DNA from: Hyphomonadaceae bacterium
GTDB taxonomy: Bacteria > Pseudomonadota > Alphaproteobacteria > Caulobacterales > Aquidulcibacteraceae
DNA length: 64,000 nucleotides
Assembly: GCA_016791365.1 (NCBI GenBank)
Contig: JAEUMT010000027.1
Location: forward strand, 186,001 to 250,000
Reading direction: 5' to 3'
A program made the position numbers and the translations under genes. Below, in pieces: positions 8,607 to 18,050 of this stretch (position 1 is its first letter; every line of letters begins with the position of its first letter). A model generated the notes under the pieces. The model was not told the DNA's origin and searched no databases. It saw nothing but the letters and a program-made list of their open reading frames with translations.

Positions 8607-10109
8607 CTACTCTGCCGCGACGGCCTGACGCGTGACAGGCGCCATGGCCGCCGGCGCGTTTCGCCTGCTGAACTTGAGCACGCCGTCTTCGATCTGGCCG
8701 AAGCGCAAGTCCATCATGTCGTGGACATAGGACTGGTTCTGTTTCCACGGCGCTTTTGTCATTTGCTTGGGCAGCAGGTGCTCGGCGCGCGCGAAATAGC
8801 CTGACGAGAAATCCGCAAACGGCTTGTCCTCGTGCGGGCCCTCGGCGACACGCGGCGTCGCCGATCCCAAACCATACATGTCGAGATAATTGATCAAGCG
8901 ACAAACATATTCGTTGATCAGGTCCGCGCGCAGCGTCCACGACGCGTTGGTGTAGCCGAAGACGAACGCCATATTCGGCGCGTCCGAGAGCATCGCGCCC
9001 TTGTAGGTGTAGCTCTTGCCAACATCGACCTTCCTGCCGTCGACCGAAATCTCGGCGCCGCCGAGCATGCGCAGGTTCAACCCCGTCGCGGTGATGATGA
9101 TGTCGGCCTCAAGCTCCTTGCCGGATTTGAGCTTCAGCCCCTTCTCGGTGAAGCGCTCGATATGGTCAGTCTCGATCGAAGCTTTGCCGGATTTGATCGC
9201 CAGGAACATGTCATTGTCCGGCACCAGGCAAAGGCGCTGCTCCCACGGATTGTAGGGCGGCGTGAAATGCGTCTCCATGTCGTAGTCGGGGCCGAGTTGC
9301 TCGCGGATGAGACCAAGCAGGCGCTCGCGCGTCTTGGCCGGGCGATTACGCGCCAGACGGAAGAAGATTTGCTGGAAGATGATCTTCCGGAAGCGGGTCA
9401 TGTCGTACGCCAGCTGGCGCGGTAGATTCTTGCGACCCCAATTCGCCAGCGTATCTTCGGCGGGCATCGAGACCATGTAAGTCGGCGTGCGCTGGAGCAT
9501 GGTCACGTGCGCGGCTTTGTCGGCCATTGAAGGCACGAGCGTCACGGCGGTGGCGCCCGAACCGATCACGACCACGCGCTTGCCGGCGTAGTCCAGGTCC
9601 TCCGGCCAGTGCTGCGGATGGATGATCCGGCCCTTGAACGCCTCCGTGCCCTGCCAGGCCGGCAGGAAGCCTTCCTCGTAATTGTAATAGCCGGCGCAAA
9701 CGTGAAAGAAGGTGCAGGTGAAGCGCTTCAGAACGCCGTCGTGCTCGACCTCGACCGTCCAGAGCTGATCCGCGGATGACCAGTTCGCGCTCACCACGCG
9801 ATGCTTGAAACGAATGTGCTTGTCGATGCCGTTCTCGGCGGCGGTTTCGTGGACGTATTTCCAGATCGACGGGCCGTCGGCGATCGCTTTCTCTTCCGTC
9901 CAGGGTTTGAACGAATAGCCGAGCGTGAACATGTCGCTGTCCGAGCGAATGCCGGGATAGCGGAAGAGATCCCAGGTGCCGCCCATATCGGCGCGGTTCT
10001 CGAGGATGACGAAAGACTTGTTCGGACAATTCTTCTTGAGGAAATATCCCGCGCCGACGCCGGATATGCCCGCGCCTACAACGACAACGTCGAAATGTTC
10101 AGTGCTCAT
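8607..10109 (-). CDS. Flavin-containing (Baeyer-Villiger type) monooxygenase
   Basis: A 500-residue class B flavoprotein monooxygenase. The FAD-binding Rossmann motif VGAGISGVGAGY is at residues ~11-22, and GGTWDLFRYPGIRSDSD follows at ~43-59. The Baeyer-Villiger fingerprint FxGxxxHxxxW(P) is present as FKGRIIHPQHWP at ~156-167, and the NADPH Rossmann motif VVVIGSGATA at ~178. Such enzymes insert oxygen into ketones, or oxidise S/N centres, using NADPH and O2; the physiological substrate cannot be told. ATG at 10109. It is on the same strand as the hybrid kinase upstream (gap 55) and the symporter downstream (gap 54), so the three could be co-transcribed. Confidence 0.9.
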   Translation of the reverse strand: MSTEHFDVVVVGAGISGVGAGYFLKKNCPNKSFVILENRADMGGTWDLFRYPGIRSDSDMFTLGYSFKPWTEEKAIADGPSIWKYVHETAAENGIDKHIRFKHRVVSANWSSADQLWTVEVEHDGVLKRFTCTFFHVCAGYYNYEEGFLPAWQGTEAFKGRIIHPQHWPEDLDYAGKRVVVIGSGATAVTLVPSMADKAAHVTMLQRTPTYMVSMPAEDTLANWGRKNLPRQLAYDMTRFRKIIFQQIFFRLARNRPAKTRERLLGLIREQLGPDYDMETHFTPPYNPWEQRLCLVPDNDMFLAIKSGKASIETDHIERFTEKGLKLKSGKELEADIIITATGLNLRMLGGAEISVDGRKVDVGKSYTYKGAMLSDAPNMAFVFGYTNASWTLRADLINEYVCRLINYLDMYGLGSATPRVAEGPHEDKPFADFSSGYFARAEHLLPKQMTKAPWKQNQSYVHDMMDLRFGQIEDGVLKFSRRNAPAAMAPVTRQAVAAE

Positions 10110-10164
10110 CGTTTGAATCCGCGCGTTTGCGGGCGCGGTGTCAAGGCGGACGCGAGGGAAAGTG

Positions 10165-12285
10165 TCAGGCGTCCAGCAATGAACGCACGGTCGCGGCGAG
10201 CTGGCCGCCGCGGTATGGCTTCGACAAGAACCGCGCGCCCGCTTGCACGAGGCCGTTCCGCATGACCGACGCGTCAGCGTAGCCCGATGTGAACAAGACC
10301 TTCACGTCCGGCCGCATCTTGAGGGCGTGCTCGGCGACGTCCTTACCGGTCAAATTGCCCGGCATGACCATGTCGGTGAGGATGAGATCGATCGACGCGT
10401 CGCCATCCAGCACGGTGAGCGCCTCGGCGCCATTTATCGCCTCGATAACGGCATAGCCGCGCTCACGCAGGCTGGCCGTTGCCAGCTGACGCACCTGGGC
10501 GTCGTCTTCGACAACGAGAATGGCCTCCGTCCCCCGCGACGCCGCGCTATCGGTCCCGACAGGCGCCTCCTCCGCGCTGTTTGAATCCCGCGGCAGATAA
10601 AGCCGTACGGTCGTACCGTGACCGACTTCGCTATAGATTTTGACGTGGCCTTTTGACTGGCGCGCAAAGCCGTACACCATCGAGAGGCCCAGGCCCGACC
10701 CCTTGCCGACTTCCTTGGTTGTGAAGAACGGTTCAAGCGCACGTTCACGAACCTCGGGCGACATGCCGACGCCAGTGTCCGTGACCGCGAGCGCGACGTA
10801 GTCTCCCACCGTCACGTCGGGGTTTTGCGCGGCGTAGCTTTCATCCAAGTGCGCGTTGTGGGTTTCAACGGTTAGTTTGCCGCCCTCCGGCATCGCGTCG
10901 CGCGCATTGATTGCGAGATTCAGCAGCGCACTTTCCACTTGCGCGCGATCCGCGTGAGCGCGCCACAGATTTGGCGCGAGCACGAATTCCGACTCCACCT
11001 GCGCGCCCAGCGAGCGACGCAGCATGTCGCCCATCGCCATGATTGTTGAGTTCACGTCCACCGCCGCCAATTGCAGCGCCTGACGGCGCGAGAAGGCGAG
11101 CAATTGCTTGATCAGGTTCGTGGCGTTGTCGGCGGCGTAGAGAATGGACTCCACGCGCGGACGAATGTCGTCCGAAACGCGGGTCAGCAGAGAATCCGCC
11201 GAGCCTATGATGACGGTCAGCAGGTTGTTGAAATCGTGCGCGACCCCGCCGGTGAGCTGACCGAGCGACTCCAGCCGATGCGCCTCGGATGATCGCAATT
11301 GCTGCTGCAACAGCGCCGCTTCCGCGGACGCGCGCGCTTCGAGTTGGCGCAGCATGAGCGCGACCGCGAGGCAAAACGCGATCAGCACGCCCGCCAGAAT
11401 CAGCCCGCCGAACAGCACTTCCTGCCGCCAAGAAGAGAGCGCCTGATTTTGACTGAGCGACGTTGCGACGATGAGGCCGGTATCGCGGACCGAAGCATAG
11501 GATGTGATCATCGGCGGACCGCCCTGAATGAGGGGCGCGATGAAAGCGCCTGTCGGGCTGCCGGCGCGATAGAGGCTGAAAACTTCGTCGTCGCTCACCG
11601 GATCACCGATCAAGTGAGGCTGTTCGAGCATCATGACGCCGCTCTCGTGCAGAACACGGACTGTGCCGCCCTCCGTATCGATGCTGCCGTAAAACTCCCG
11701 CAAGGATTCAGCGCTGAACGCCGCCACCACAGCGCCAGTGACGCGGCCGTTCGTCATCAAACGCCGGGCGAACGGCATGATCATGCCCTCGTGGTAGGGC
11801 GACTCGAACGGCGGCTCCTTGATAAGCTCGGGCGCGGACGCCGCCGTCAGCGACGCTACGATCGCACCCTGACGGTGACCGCCCACGATAGGCTCGAGGG
11901 TCGAGTGACGGATGACGCCGTTGGCGTCGACGATTGTCAGCGAGACGACCGTGCTCGCCCCTGCCCGCGCCGCCTGCAGGACGTTCAGCCAGCGCGCGCT
12001 ATCGCCGCTCGGACCTCCCAGGCGATCACTTTGCACGGCGATTTGAGAGAGGCGCGATTCCATCGCGCCCATGGTGCGTTCCAGGTGGGCGCTCAAGATC
12101 GTGCTGTAACTCTGGGAGCGGTCCTTTGCCGCCTCGATCGCGTTCTGGCGCAGGATAGCGAAACTGCCAAACGCAACGGCGACGACGAAGACACAAAAGA
12201 GCGCCGCAAACACAAGCACACGCCGGCGCAGGTCCGTGTAAGACGGCGCGTCCGGCAATGCTTGTCTTGCTCGCGCAGCTTCCAT
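10165..12285 (-). CDS. Hybrid sensor histidine kinase with receiver domain
   Basis: 706 residues. A transmembrane helix at ~22-45 and a second at ~288-312 bracket a ~240-residue periplasmic sensor with Cache-like character. HisKA reads [11 protein letters not shown] with phospho-acceptor His350, followed by the HATPase with [17 protein letters not shown] and [15 protein letters not shown]-terminal receiver has VVEDD near its start, the phospho-acceptor Asp638 (LILTDMVMP) and the conserved Lys of SKPYR. This H-D-F-N-N type of hybrid kinase passes phosphate to its own receiver, then usually to an Hpt or DNA-binding partner; none is adjacent. It is divergent from cmk. ATG at 12285. The signal sensed is unknown. 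Confidence 0.92.
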   Translation of the reverse strand: MEAARARQALPDAPSYTDLRRRVLVFAALFCVFVVAVAFGSFAILRQNAIEAAKDRSQSYSTILSAHLERTMGAMESRLSQIAVQSDRLGGPSGDSARWLNVLQAARAGASTVVSLTIVDANGVIRHSTLEPIVGGHRQGAIVASLTAASAPELIKEPPFESPYHEGMIMPFARRLMTNGRVTGAVVAAFSAESLREFYGSIDTEGGTVRVLHESGVMMLEQPHLIGDPVSDDEVFSLYRAGSPTGAFIAPLIQGGPPMITSYASVRDTGLIVATSLSQNQALSSWRQEVLFGGLILAGVLIAFCLAVALMLRQLEARASAEAALLQQQLRSSEAHRLESLGQLTGGVAHDFNNLLTVIIGSADSLLTRVSDDIRPRVESILYAADNATNLIKQLLAFSRRQALQLAAVDVNSTIMAMGDMLRRSLGAQVESEFVLAPNLWRAHADRAQVESALLNLAINARDAMPEGGKLTVETHNAHLDESYAAQNPDVTVGDYVALAVTDTGVGMSPEVRERALEPFFTTKEVGKGSGLGLSMVYGFARQSKGHVKIYSEVGHGTTVRLYLPRDSNSAEEAPVGTDSAASRGTEAILVVEDDAQVRQLATASLRERGYAVIEAINGAEALTVLDGDASIDLILTDMVMPGNLTGKDVAEHALKMRPDVKVLFTSGYADASVMRNGLVQAGARFLSKPYRGGQLAATVRSLLDA

Positions 12286-12395
12286 GAAACCCGGCAGCCC
12301 CTCCTTGCAATCACTCGTGTAGCAACCGCTTCTCTTGCTGCGCCAGCGGATTTTAGCGGGCTGGTCTTGGGCCGCGCCTCTGCTAGACAGCGGCC

Positions 12396-13028
12396 ATGAT
12401 TATCGCCGTCGATGGGCCGACTGCTTCCGGAAAGGGCACCGTCGCCAAGAACTTAGCGGAGCATTACGGGTTGAAGCGGCTCGACACCGGCTCGCTCTAT
12501 CGCGCCGTGGGTCTGGCTGTCCTGGATGCCGGTGGCGACCCCGCTGATGTAAAAAACGCAGTTGCGGCGGCCGAGGCGCTCGACCTTAGCGCGATCGATG
12601 AGCACCGCATCCGCTCCAGCGCGGCCGGACTCGCGGCATCGAAGGTTGCCGTCATCCCTGAGGTGCGCGCCGTCTTGCGACGAGCCCAGCAGGTCTTCGC
12701 CAGCGACCCGCAGGGCGCGGTGCTGGATGGGCGCGACATAGGCACGGTGATTTGCCCCAACGCCGACGTGAAGCTGTTCGTCACGGCCTCGCTCGCGGAG
12801 CGCACACGCCGGCGGCTGGCGGAACTCCGCGGCAGGGGTGAAGCGATCAATTTCGAAGAATTGCAGGCTCAGATTGCCGAACGCGACGAGCGCGACATGA
12901 GCCGCAAAGATTCGCCGCTCTTTCAGGCGCCGGACGCGCACCTTCTTGATACGACCTCCCTCTCCATCGAGGCCGCGGCGCAGGCCGCCTATGCCATCGT
13001 GGATGCCGCAATCGCGGCCCGCGGCTGA
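12396..13028 (+). CDS. cmk: Cytidylate kinase
   Basis: A 210-residue cytoplasmic (d)CMP kinase making (d)CDP from ATP. The P-loop GPTASGKGT is at residues 7-15, DTGSLYRA follows at ~30, LDGRDIGTVI at ~110 and RDERDMSRKDSPL at ~165, all family signatures. Length is typical. It is followed by rpsA, the classical cmk-rpsA arrangement, with a 187-base structured gap. ATG 12396 follows immediately after a short promoter-bearing interval shared with the divergent hybrid kinase. Confidence 0.97.
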   Translation: MIIAVDGPTASGKGTVAKNLAEHYGLKRLDTGSLYRAVGLAVLDAGGDPADVKNAVAAAEALDLSAIDEHRIRSSAAGLAASKVAVIPEVRAVLRRAQQVFASDPQGAVLDGRDIGTVICPNADVKLFVTASLAERTRRRLAELRGRGEAINFEELQAQIAERDERDMSRKDSPLFQAPDAHLLDTTSLSIEAAAQAAYAIVDAAIAARG

Positions 13029-13115
13029 GTTTCGGGCGCATCCTCGCTTGCTGCCAGGGGCCGCCCTATCTATAGAGAGCCCGCGTTCCTGAGGGTTTTT
13101 CAGACCCCGGGCCGC

Positions 13116-13186
13116 TTGGCGTTACCTAAGCCAAATCGAAGGACGGCCCCATGGTGGGGCCGAGACCGCCGGATCCAACCGGTTGG
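13116..13186 (+). promoter_or_regulatory. Structured rpsA leader with three inverted repeats
   Basis: Between cmk and rpsA are three inverted repeats in tandem: TTGGC...GCCAA (13116-13134), a perfect 8-bp stem CGGCCCCA-TGG-TGGGGCCG (13144-13162), and the 12-bp palindrome CCAACCGGTTGG (13175-13186). None is followed by a T-run, so they are not simple terminators. A cis-acting leader for autoregulation of ribosomal protein S1 is an inference; no named RNA family is claimed. Confidence 0.45.
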
Positions 13187-13215
13187 CCCTTATCATTGTT
13201 GGAGTTGAATTACGT

Positions 13216-14919
13216 ATGGCGTCTCAAACGCAAAACCCATCCATGAACCCCACGCGCGACGATTTCGCCGCGATGCTCGATCAGAGCCTGGGTTCAAAAG
13301 GCATGATCGAAGGCCGCGTAATGCCGGCCACCGTGGTTGCGATCGAACACGACTTCGTCGTCGTCGACATTGGCCTCAAGACCGAAGGCCGCATCCCGCT
13401 CCGTGAATTCCTCGTCGATGACGGCGCCGGCACGCCGAAGGTCGGCGACATTGTCGAAGTCTATCTCGACCGTATCGAAAACGCGCTCGGCGACGCTGTC
13501 ATCAGCCGCGAGAAGGCGCGCCGCGAAGAAGCCTGGACGCGTCTCGAGAAATCATTCGCTGCACAAGAGGCAGTCAACGGCGCGCTCGTTGGCCGCGTGA
13601 AGGGCGGCTTCACTGTCGACCTCGGCGGCGCCAACGCGTTCCTGCCAGGTTCGCAAGTGGACATCCGTCCGGTGCGCGACGTCGGCCCGCTGATGAACAT
13701 CGTGCAGCCGTTCGCGATTCTGAAGATGGACCGCCAGCGCGGCAACATCGTCGTGTCACGCCGCGCCGTGCTCGAAGAAAGCCGCGCTTCGGAACGCGCC
13801 GAAATCGTCGGCCAGCTGCAGGAAGGCGAAATCCGCGAAGGCGTGGTCAAGAACATCACCGATTACGGCGCGTTCGTTGACCTCGGCGGCATCGACGGCC
13901 TGTTGCACGTCACCGACATGAGCTGGAAGCGCGTCTCCCACCCGAGCCAAGTGCTCAACGTGGGCGACACGGTGAAAGTCCAGATCGTGAAGATCAATCC
14001 GGACACCCAGCGCATTTCGCTCGGCATGAAGCAATTGCTGACCGATCCGTGGGATGGCGTTGACGCCAAATACCCGGCCGGCGGCAAGTTCACCGGCCGC
14101 GTCACCAACATCACGGACTACGGCGCGTTCGTTGAACTTGAGCCAGGCGTTGAAGGCCTGGTCCACGTCAGCGAAATGAGCTGGACCAAGAAGAACCTGC
14201 ATCCGTCGAAAATCCTCAGCACGTCTCAGGAAGTCGACGTGCAAGTGCTCGATGTGGACGGCGAAAAGCGCCGTATCTCGCTCGGCATCAAGCAAGTGCA
14301 GGCCAATCCGTGGGATGCGTTCATCGCTGAACATCCGGCTGGTTCGGTCATCGAAGGCGAGATCAAGAACATCACCGAATTCGGTCTGTTCGTTGGCCTC
14401 ACCGCCGAACTCGACGGCATGGTCCACCTTTCGGACATCGCCTGGGACGTTCAGGGTGAAGAAGCCCTGGCCCGTTTCAACAAGGGCGACATGGTCAAGG
14501 CGAAGGTTCTCGACGTGGACGTCGAGAAGGAACGCATCTCGCTTGGCATCAAGCAAGTCGACAGCGACCCGATGGCCGATGCGGACTTTAAGCGCGGTCA
14601 GATCATCACGGCGGAAGTCGTTGATGTGGCGACCGGCGGCATCGAAGTGTCGTTCGGCGAAGGCAACGCGCTGCGCACCTTCATCCGCAAGTCGGACCTC
14701 TCGCGCGATCGCCAGGAGCAACGCACCGAACGTTTCTCGGTCGGTGATCGTCTCGACGCGATGGTGACCGGCTTCGACAAGTCGAGCCGCAAGGTCTCGC
14801 TGTCGGTGAAGGCGATGGAGCTGGCGGACGAAAAGGAAGCCATTGCCCAGTTCGGTTCGTCGGACTCAGGCGCCTCGCTCGGCGACATCCTTGGCGCCGC
14901 GTTGAAGGACAAGAAGTAA
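13216..14919 (+). CDS. rpsA: 30S ribosomal protein S1
   Basis: 567 residues containing six S1/OB-fold repeats, the normal architecture for proteobacterial S1. Repeats are visible by the recurring ITDYGAFVDLGGIDGLLHVTDMSW, ITDYGAFVELEPGVEGLVHVSEMSW and ITEFGLFVGLTAELDGMVHLSDIAW pattern, each with a downstream RISLGxKQ. S1 binds mRNA upstream of the start codon and helps it dock on the 30S subunit. ATG 13216 gives MASQTQNPSMNPTRDDFAAML and has GGAG eleven bases upstream; an in-frame TTG at 13183 is less likely. It is followed by a strong terminator and ihfB. Confidence 0.97.
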   Translation: MASQTQNPSMNPTRDDFAAMLDQSLGSKGMIEGRVMPATVVAIEHDFVVVDIGLKTEGRIPLREFLVDDGAGTPKVGDIVEVYLDRIENALGDAVISREKARREEAWTRLEKSFAAQEAVNGALVGRVKGGFTVDLGGANAFLPGSQVDIRPVRDVGPLMNIVQPFAILKMDRQRGNIVVSRRAVLEESRASERAEIVGQLQEGEIREGVVKNITDYGAFVDLGGIDGLLHVTDMSWKRVSHPSQVLNVGDTVKVQIVKINPDTQRISLGMKQLLTDPWDGVDAKYPAGGKFTGRVTNITDYGAFVELEPGVEGLVHVSEMSWTKKNLHPSKILSTSQEVDVQVLDVDGEKRRISLGIKQVQANPWDAFIAEHPAGSVIEGEIKNITEFGLFVGLTAELDGMVHLSDIAWDVQGEEALARFNKGDMVKAKVLDVDVEKERISLGIKQVDSDPMADADFKRGQIITAEVVDVATGGIEVSFGEGNALRTFIRKSDLSRDRQEQRTERFSVGDRLDAMVTGFDKSSRKVSLSVKAMELADEKEAIAQFGSSDSGASLGDILGAALKDKK

Positions 14920-14949
14920 GACTGTAAGCCGCTACCAACGGCAGGATTG

Positions 14950-14979
14950 GGGCTCAGCGGCAACGCTGGGCCCTTTTTC
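14950..14979 (+). terminator. Rho-independent terminator of rpsA
   Basis: A 9-bp stem GGGCTCAGC / GCTGGGCCC (one U-G pair) with the loop GGCAAC, followed by TTTTTCTT. It starts 30 bases after the rpsA stop and lies before ihfB. Confidence 0.9.
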
Positions 14980-15062
14980 TTGGCCTTTTCAAACCACTGG
15001 GTGTTGACGCCGGGCTCCGCGCGGTCCTTTTATCTCCTGCACGGGGAACCAAGGGGTCGCAC

Positions 15063-15353
15063 ATGTTGCGCTCGGAGCTAGTCAATAAGCTTCAAGAAGA
15101 AATGGCGCCGCTCAAGGCTGCGGAAATCGAGCACGCGGTCGACATCATTCTTGACGAAGTATCGGTCGCGCTCGCCACCGGGGGCCGCGTCGAACTGCGG
15201 GGCTTCGGCGCGTTCTCGGTCCGCAAGCGGGACGCCCGCACCGGCCGCAATCCGCGTACGGGCGCGACCGTGAAGGTCTCGGCCAAGAAGGTCCCCTTCT
15301 TCAAGCCCGGCAAGGAGCTGCGGCTCAAGGTCAATGGCGGCGAGGAGCCGTAG
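15063..15353 (+). CDS. ihfB: Integration host factor subunit beta
   Basis: A 96-residue nucleoid protein of the HU/IHF fold. It shows the N-terminal dimerisation helices (MLRSELVNKLQEEMAPLKAAEIEHAV), the GRVELRGFGAFSVRKRDARTGRNPRTG beta-arm with the conserved RNPRTG, and the C-terminal KKVPFFKPGKELR typical of IHF-beta rather than HU. It pairs with IHF-alpha (not in the window) to bend DNA sharply. The position directly after rpsA is the standard rpsA-ihfB order. ATG 15063. Confidence 0.95.
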   Translation: MLRSELVNKLQEEMAPLKAAEIEHAVDIILDEVSVALATGGRVELRGFGAFSVRKRDARTGRNPRTGATVKVSAKKVPFFKPGKELRLKVNGGEEP

Positions 15354-15424
15354 AACGCCGCCCCGGCGCATGGAACCGTTAGGCCCCACGTCCGTTGTTC
15401 CCTATCGGGGTGGGAAAAGCAGGC

Positions 15425-16861
15425 ATGAGCATCGATAAAATAACGCCCGAGCCGGTCCCCTCTGAGACCGAGCTTATGGCGGCGCGGCTCGCCGCGATCG
15501 TCGCCAACTCCGACGACGCCATCATCTCCAAGACCCTCAACGGGCACATCACGTCTTGGAATGCCGGCGCGGCGCGCATTTTCGGCTACACGCCCGAGGA
15601 GATGATCGGCCAGCATATTTCCAAGATCATCCCGCCCAATCTCATGGACGAGGAAAGAGAAATTATCTCGCGCCTGGCGAACGGCGAACGGATTGAACAC
15701 TTCGAAACGGTGCGGGTGGCCAAGGACGGCAGACTGGTCGACATCTCGCTGACCGTTTCGCCCATGCGCGATTCCAGCGGACGAATTATCGGCGCTTCGA
15801 AGGTCGCGCGCGATGTCAGCGATCGCAAGCGCGCCGAAGAAACGCAGCGCCTGCTGATCGACGAGCTCAACCACCGCATCAAGAACACGCTGGCGACGGT
15901 GCAGGCGATCGCGACGCAAACGCTCCGGCGCGCGGCGACGCCGAATGATTTCGTCAACAGCTTCAACGGACGCATCAAAGCGCTTGCCCGCGCGCATGGG
16001 CTGTTGACCGGGGGCTCGTTCCAGGGTGCGGCGATCACTGACCTGGTGCGCGAACAACTGCTGCTTGGCGGCGAAGAAGATCAACGTATTTCGTGGACTG
16101 GGCCGGCGCTGACTCTGGAAGCGCAGCCTGCGCTCCACATGGCGCTCATCCTGCACGAGCTCGGCACCAATGCACGCAAACACGGCGCGCTGTCGCGGCC
16201 ACAAGGGCGCGTCGCCGTTCGTTGGCAGGTGCAGGAGGATGGCGCGCGCGCGCTGCATCTCCACTGGCGCGAGGCCGGCGGGCCGCCGGTCACCGCGCCA
16301 AGCGCCAAGGGGTTCGGCTCGGTGCTGATTGAAAACAGCCTGCGCGCGCACGGCGGCGAAGTCACCGTCAACTATGCCGAGGGCGGATTGAGCTGCGAGA
16401 TCAACCTGCCGCTGCCGCTGCTCACGCACCCAATCGGCGCCCCTGCCCGCGACGCCGGCCAATTCAGCCCGCCACTGACGGGCAACGGCATTCGGGGACG
16501 GCGTGTGCTCATCGTTGAAGACGAACCGCTCATCGGCATGGTGCTGACGGATTTTCTCGAAGACGCCGGCTGCGCGGTCGTCGGCCCCGCACAGAGCGCC
16601 GATACGGCGAAACAAATGGCGTCGGACGAAGCGATCGACGCGGCGCTGGTCGATGGCAATCTGGCCGGCCGGCCGGTCGATGACATCGTTGCGGCGCTGC
16701 ACGCGCGGCACATCCCATTTGCGTTCGTCACAGGATACGGGCGCGAAGCCTTGCCGCCGGGCTTCGATCACGCGCCGATTGTCGAAAAGCCGTTCACGCA
16801 GGAATTGGTCGTGACGACGCTTGAGCACTTGCTGAACAATGTCGTCCAGCTGCGGCCCTAG
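15425..16861 (+). CDS. PAS-HWE histidine kinase fused to a receiver domain
   Basis: 478 residues, no membrane segment, so a soluble sensor. A PAS domain spans about 20-140 (SDDAIISKTLNGHITSWNAGAARIFGY start, plus a PAC-like end DVSDRKRAEE). The kinase core is HWE type: ELNHRIKNTLATVQA with phospho-acceptor His150, the His-containing N box ILHELGTNARKHGALS, and the W-x-E of LHWREAG. A C-terminal receiver starts GRRVLIVEDEPLIGMVL with phospho-acceptor Asp410 (ALVDGNLAG). HWE kinases in alphaproteobacteria often feed general stress or light responses; the PAS lacks the photoreceptor NCRFLQ motif, so blue-light sensing is not supported. ATG 15425 is used rather than the upstream TTG 15395. Confidence 0.92.
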   Translation: MSIDKITPEPVPSETELMAARLAAIVANSDDAIISKTLNGHITSWNAGAARIFGYTPEEMIGQHISKIIPPNLMDEEREIISRLANGERIEHFETVRVAKDGRLVDISLTVSPMRDSSGRIIGASKVARDVSDRKRAEETQRLLIDELNHRIKNTLATVQAIATQTLRRAATPNDFVNSFNGRIKALARAHGLLTGGSFQGAAITDLVREQLLLGGEEDQRISWTGPALTLEAQPALHMALILHELGTNARKHGALSRPQGRVAVRWQVQEDGARALHLHWREAGGPPVTAPSAKGFGSVLIENSLRAHGGEVTVNYAEGGLSCEINLPLPLLTHPIGAPARDAGQFSPPLTGNGIRGRRVLIVEDEPLIGMVLTDFLEDAGCAVVGPAQSADTAKQMASDEAIDAALVDGNLAGRPVDDIVAALHARHIPFAFVTGYGREALPPGFDHAPIVEKPFTQELVVTTLEHLLNNVVQLRP

Positions 16862-16864
16862 CGA

Positions 16865-17470
16865 CTAGGCGACCTTCGGTCGCGCCACACCCTTCATCCA
16901 CGCCGCGAGCTTCAACAGCACCGCGCCGCCAAGAAGCGAGAGCGTCGGAATCGCCAGCCATGGTTTGTCTTCGAGACGGCCGAGATACGAGACAAAGAAT
17001 ATCCCCGCGATGACGATGCCGCCCAACGTGTGCAGCATCTTCCAATTGCGCGGCCCAAGCGTGCGGACCGACCAATCATTCGACGTCAGCGCCATTAGCG
17101 CGACCATCACGTAGCCGAAGCCGCCGCCATAGATCGTCGTGAGACTGCGCGGCGTCGCGAAGACGAGCACTGCGATCAGCAATGCGCCAAGGTGGACGAA
17201 GTGCGCGGCGGCGAAGCCCAAACCCACCGCGCGCCGACGGCGCAGCAGCACCGTGCGCCAACCACCGGGCCATAGTTTCGCGAGCGCCGAAGCCGACCAG
17301 GCGGTGATGAACCAGAAGAACGAAAAGCGCGCGGTGAGACGCGCCGCCGCCGCCGCGCCGTCGGCGGTCCAACCGCCCTCAAGCGCAAATCCCAATACAG
17401 CGATAGCGGCAGCGACAAACGCCGAAACCGCAACGATCCTTGACGTTGAAACGCGGCGTTGGCCGGTCAT
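16865..17470 (-). CDS. Ferric-reductase-like six-helix membrane protein
   Basis: 201 residues with about six hydrophobic helices, resembling the ferric reductase-like transmembrane domain. Histidines that could bind b-type haem occur in AAHFVHLG and MLHTLGG. Similar proteins include MsrQ, the haem partner of periplasmic methionine-sulfoxide reductase, but no MsrP gene is adjacent and the match is only at fold level. ATG 17470 is chosen because GGGGGAAAG lies just upstream; an in-frame TTG at 17497 is weaker. It converges on the HWE kinase, with three bases between the stops. Confidence 0.7.
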   Translation of the reverse strand: MTGQRRVSTSRIVAVSAFVAAAIAVLGFALEGGWTADGAAAAARLTARFSFFWFITAWSASALAKLWPGGWRTVLLRRRRAVGLGFAAAHFVHLGALLIAVLVFATPRSLTTIYGGGFGYVMVALMALTSNDWSVRTLGPRNWKMLHTLGGIVIAGIFFVSYLGRLEDKPWLAIPTLSLLGGAVLLKLAAWMKGVARPKVA

Positions 17471-17552
17471 GAGCTTTCCCCCAGTGTGACCTAGCAACGC
17501 GCGGCAAATCCTGCCATGGGCTCAGCGGTATCGTTTTGGCGGAGACACGCTT

Positions 17553-17972
17553 ATGTCCATGCTTAAGGAATTTCGGGAGTTTGCTCTTAAGGGCAATGTT
17601 GTTGACCTCGCCATCGGCGTGATCATCGGCGCCGCGTTCGGGACCATCGTCTCATCGCTGGTCGACGACATGATCATGCCGCTTGTCGGCGCCGTGACGG
17701 GCGGGCTCGATTTCTCGAACTACTTCCTACCGCTCTCAAGCGCGGTTACGGCGACGACTTTGGACGCGGCGCGTGAGCAAGGCGCCGTGTTCGCCTACGG
17801 GAAATTCCTGACGGCGGTGCTGAAATTCGCGATCGTCGCCTGGGTCATGTTCCTGATCATCCGCGCCATGAACGCAATGAAGCGCAAGCAGGAAGTCGCG
17901 CCGCCGCCGGTCGCGGAGACGCCGGCGGACATCAAGCTGCTCACGGAAATCCGCGATCTGCTGAAGAAGTGA
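17553..17972 (+). CDS. mscL: Large-conductance mechanosensitive channel MscL
   Basis: A 139-residue inner-membrane channel that opens under osmotic downshock. The N-terminal amphipathic helix [28 protein letters not shown] is highly diagnostic; TM1 runs ~16-45 and TM2 ~88-110 ([19 protein letters not shown]). A C-terminal helical bundle ends IRDLLKK. ATG 17553 with GGAGA upstream. It stands alone, divergent from the ferric-reductase-like gene. Confidence 0.97.
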   Translation: MSMLKEFREFALKGNVVDLAIGVIIGAAFGTIVSSLVDDMIMPLVGAVTGGLDFSNYFLPLSSAVTATTLDAAREQGAVFAYGKFLTAVLKFAIVAWVMFLIIRAMNAMKRKQEVAPPPVAETPADIKLLTEIRDLLKK

Positions 17973-18050
17973 AGGCGGCGGGCAATTGGCAGTGGGCGGC
18001 AGTGAAGCTGCTTGCGTACTGCCCGGGCCCTATTGCCTAGTGCCGCCACC

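Noticed and set aside
15425-15840. LOV-type blue-light PAS domain in the HWE kinase
   Set aside because: The flavin-binding NCRFLQ motif is absent; it is an ordinary PAS domain.
15092-16828. 578-codon open frame antisense to the HWE kinase and ihfB
   Set aside because: Mirror of two well-supported genes, low complexity, no ribosome site or motif.
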